A stretch of DNA of 7,131 nucleotides. Source: Flavobacterium sp. Its GTDB lineage: Bacteria; Bacteroidota; Bacteroidia; Flavobacteriales; Flavobacteriaceae. Each line of letters opens with the position of its first letter. Position 1 is the first letter of the stretch. Position numbers and translations under genes: made by a program. The notes beneath the pieces are model-generated. The model saw nothing but the letters and a program-made list of their open reading frames with translations, did not search any database and was not told where the DNA came from. The DNA lies in the NCBI GenBank assembly GCA_024709705.1, contig JANJWE010000114.1:1-7131 (forward strand), given 5' to 3'. This document shows positions 6,667 through 7,131 of this stretch, one piece after another.

Positions 6667-7008
6667 TTAGTTAATTCCTTCAACTCTATCTACAAAAACA
6701 TTTACTAATTTATGCGTATGATTTATTTCTAAAGTATCGTTCCAAAGCTTATTCATTGTAGCGAAAAATTCATTCATTTTCATATTTCTAAAACGAATGT
6801 GAATCACTTTAGGAGGTGGATTGTGTAATAGAATTTTGTTTGAAAAATCAACATCTTTTGTAATAATCGTCAAATTATTACTTTTTGCATAGTGCCAAAT
6901 TTCTTCATCAGATGATTGATCGTTTATATCTTTTTGATGAATAAATTCTTCAGAGTTCCAAAGTGAAAAATAATACGGAAGATTTAAATCAATCAAATAC
7001 TTAACCAT
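6667..7008 (-). CDS. DUF5615 PIN-like protein, putative toxin of a TA pair
   Basis: Seen: 113 residues, complete. The pattern is that of DUF5615 (COG4634, Mut7-C/PIN-like): MVKYLIDLNLP with Asp7, SSDEEIWHYAKSNNLTIIT with Asp34 and Glu35, KDVDF with Asp52 and Asp54, then PPPKVIHIRFRN (64-75). These acidic residues are placed as in the metal-binding nuclease site of PIN domains. Known: members are paired with DUF433 proteins and predicted to be VapC-like ribonuclease toxins; this is mostly comparative-genomics evidence. The ATG at 7008 directly abuts the TAA (7009-7011) of the upstream DUF433 gene, so translation is probably coupled. The gene is about 26% G+C on sampled lines, against over 40% in sampled pepD, suggesting transfer. 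The C-terminal tail (about 90-113) is weakly conserved. Toxicity is inferred. Confidence 0.87.
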   Translation of the reverse strand: MVKYLIDLNLPYYFSLWNSEEFIHQKDINDQSSDEEIWHYAKSNNLTIITKDVDFSNKILLHNPPPKVIHIRFRNMKMNEFFATMNKLWNDTLEINHTHKLVNVFVDRVEGIN

Positions 7009-7131
7009 TTAAGCTACTTTTTTGATGGTGTAATTTCTATTCATTAAAGCCGAAGCAAATTTTAAACAAGCATCGATATCTTCAATTTCCAGAGAAGGAT
7101 ATTGTTTTAAAACTTCTTCTTTTGTCTCTCC
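7009..7131 (-). CDS. DUF433 protein, putative antitoxin, 3' part, cut by window edge
   Basis: Seen: the minus frame is open from base 7131 to the TAA at 7009-7011, giving 40 residues that begin GETKEEVLKQYPSLEIEDID and end NYTIKKVA. The string KEEVLKQYPSLEIEDIDACLKF matches the C-terminal helix-turn-helix part of DUF433 (COG2442), whose usual form is (S/T)xEE(I/V)LxxYPxLxxEDIxAAL. Family proteins are about 75-80 residues, so about half is missing with the start, and no promoter or start codon is visible. Known: DUF433 genes lie next to DUF5615 genes and are regarded as VapB-like antitoxins with a DNA-binding domain. The zero-base junction with the next gene fits an antitoxin-first operon. Like its partner it is AT-rich. 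Confidence 0.85.
   Translation of the reverse strand, partial: GETKEEVLKQYPSLEIEDIDACLKFASALMNRNYTIKKVA

Overview
The window looks like chromosomal DNA of a Flavobacteriia member (Bacteroidota, Flavobacterium-like). The evidence is the AT-rich composition, the lack of a Shine-Dalgarno sequence before any of the genes whose start is visible, two promoters of the Bacteroidota type (TTTG or TTG, about 19-20 bases, TAnnTTTG), and the protein families present (a TonB receptor with an N-terminal CarboxypepD_reg-like domain, an RF1 reading GPGGQS, an M20C aminoacyl-histidine dipeptidase).

Layout from left to right: (1) the N-terminal two thirds of prfA (release factor 1) on the minus strand, cut by the left window edge exactly at its GGQ motif; (2) a divergent promoter region; (3) a small, very AT-rich plus-strand lipoprotein gene of the DUF6265 type; (4) a 199-base gap holding a clear promoter bracketed by two near-identical 23-base imperfect palindromes; (5) a 789-residue TonB-dependent siderophore receptor; (6) a hairpin in a 59-base gap; (7) a 395-residue PepSY-TM inner-membrane protein; (8) a bidirectional terminator; (9) pepD on the minus strand, convergent with the iron genes; (10) a degenerate 8-base tandem repeat filling the next gap; (11) an AT-rich toxin-antitoxin-like pair on the minus strand, a DUF5615 PIN-like protein preceded without any gap by a DUF433 protein that runs off the right edge.

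The functional core is the receptor/PepSY pair. The receptor would bring a ferric siderophore across the outer membrane, and the four-helix PepSY protein is the kind of inner-membrane reductase thought to release the iron. The paired palindromes around the receptor promoter are good candidates for Fur-type, iron-responsive operators. No siderophore biosynthesis genes are visible, so uptake of foreign siderophores is possible. prfA and pepD are housekeeping genes. The lipoprotein and the toxin-antitoxin pair are much poorer in G+C (about 26% by hand count on sampled lines, against roughly 40-50% on sampled lines of prfA and pepD) and look like accessory material. I see no RNA gene, CRISPR array, transposase or origin, and no gene-free stretch longer than 300 bases. 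I do not see a clearly unprecedented system; the most interesting signals are the two-operator promoter, the hairpin between receptor and reductase, and the histidine-rich periplasmic loop of the PepSY protein.
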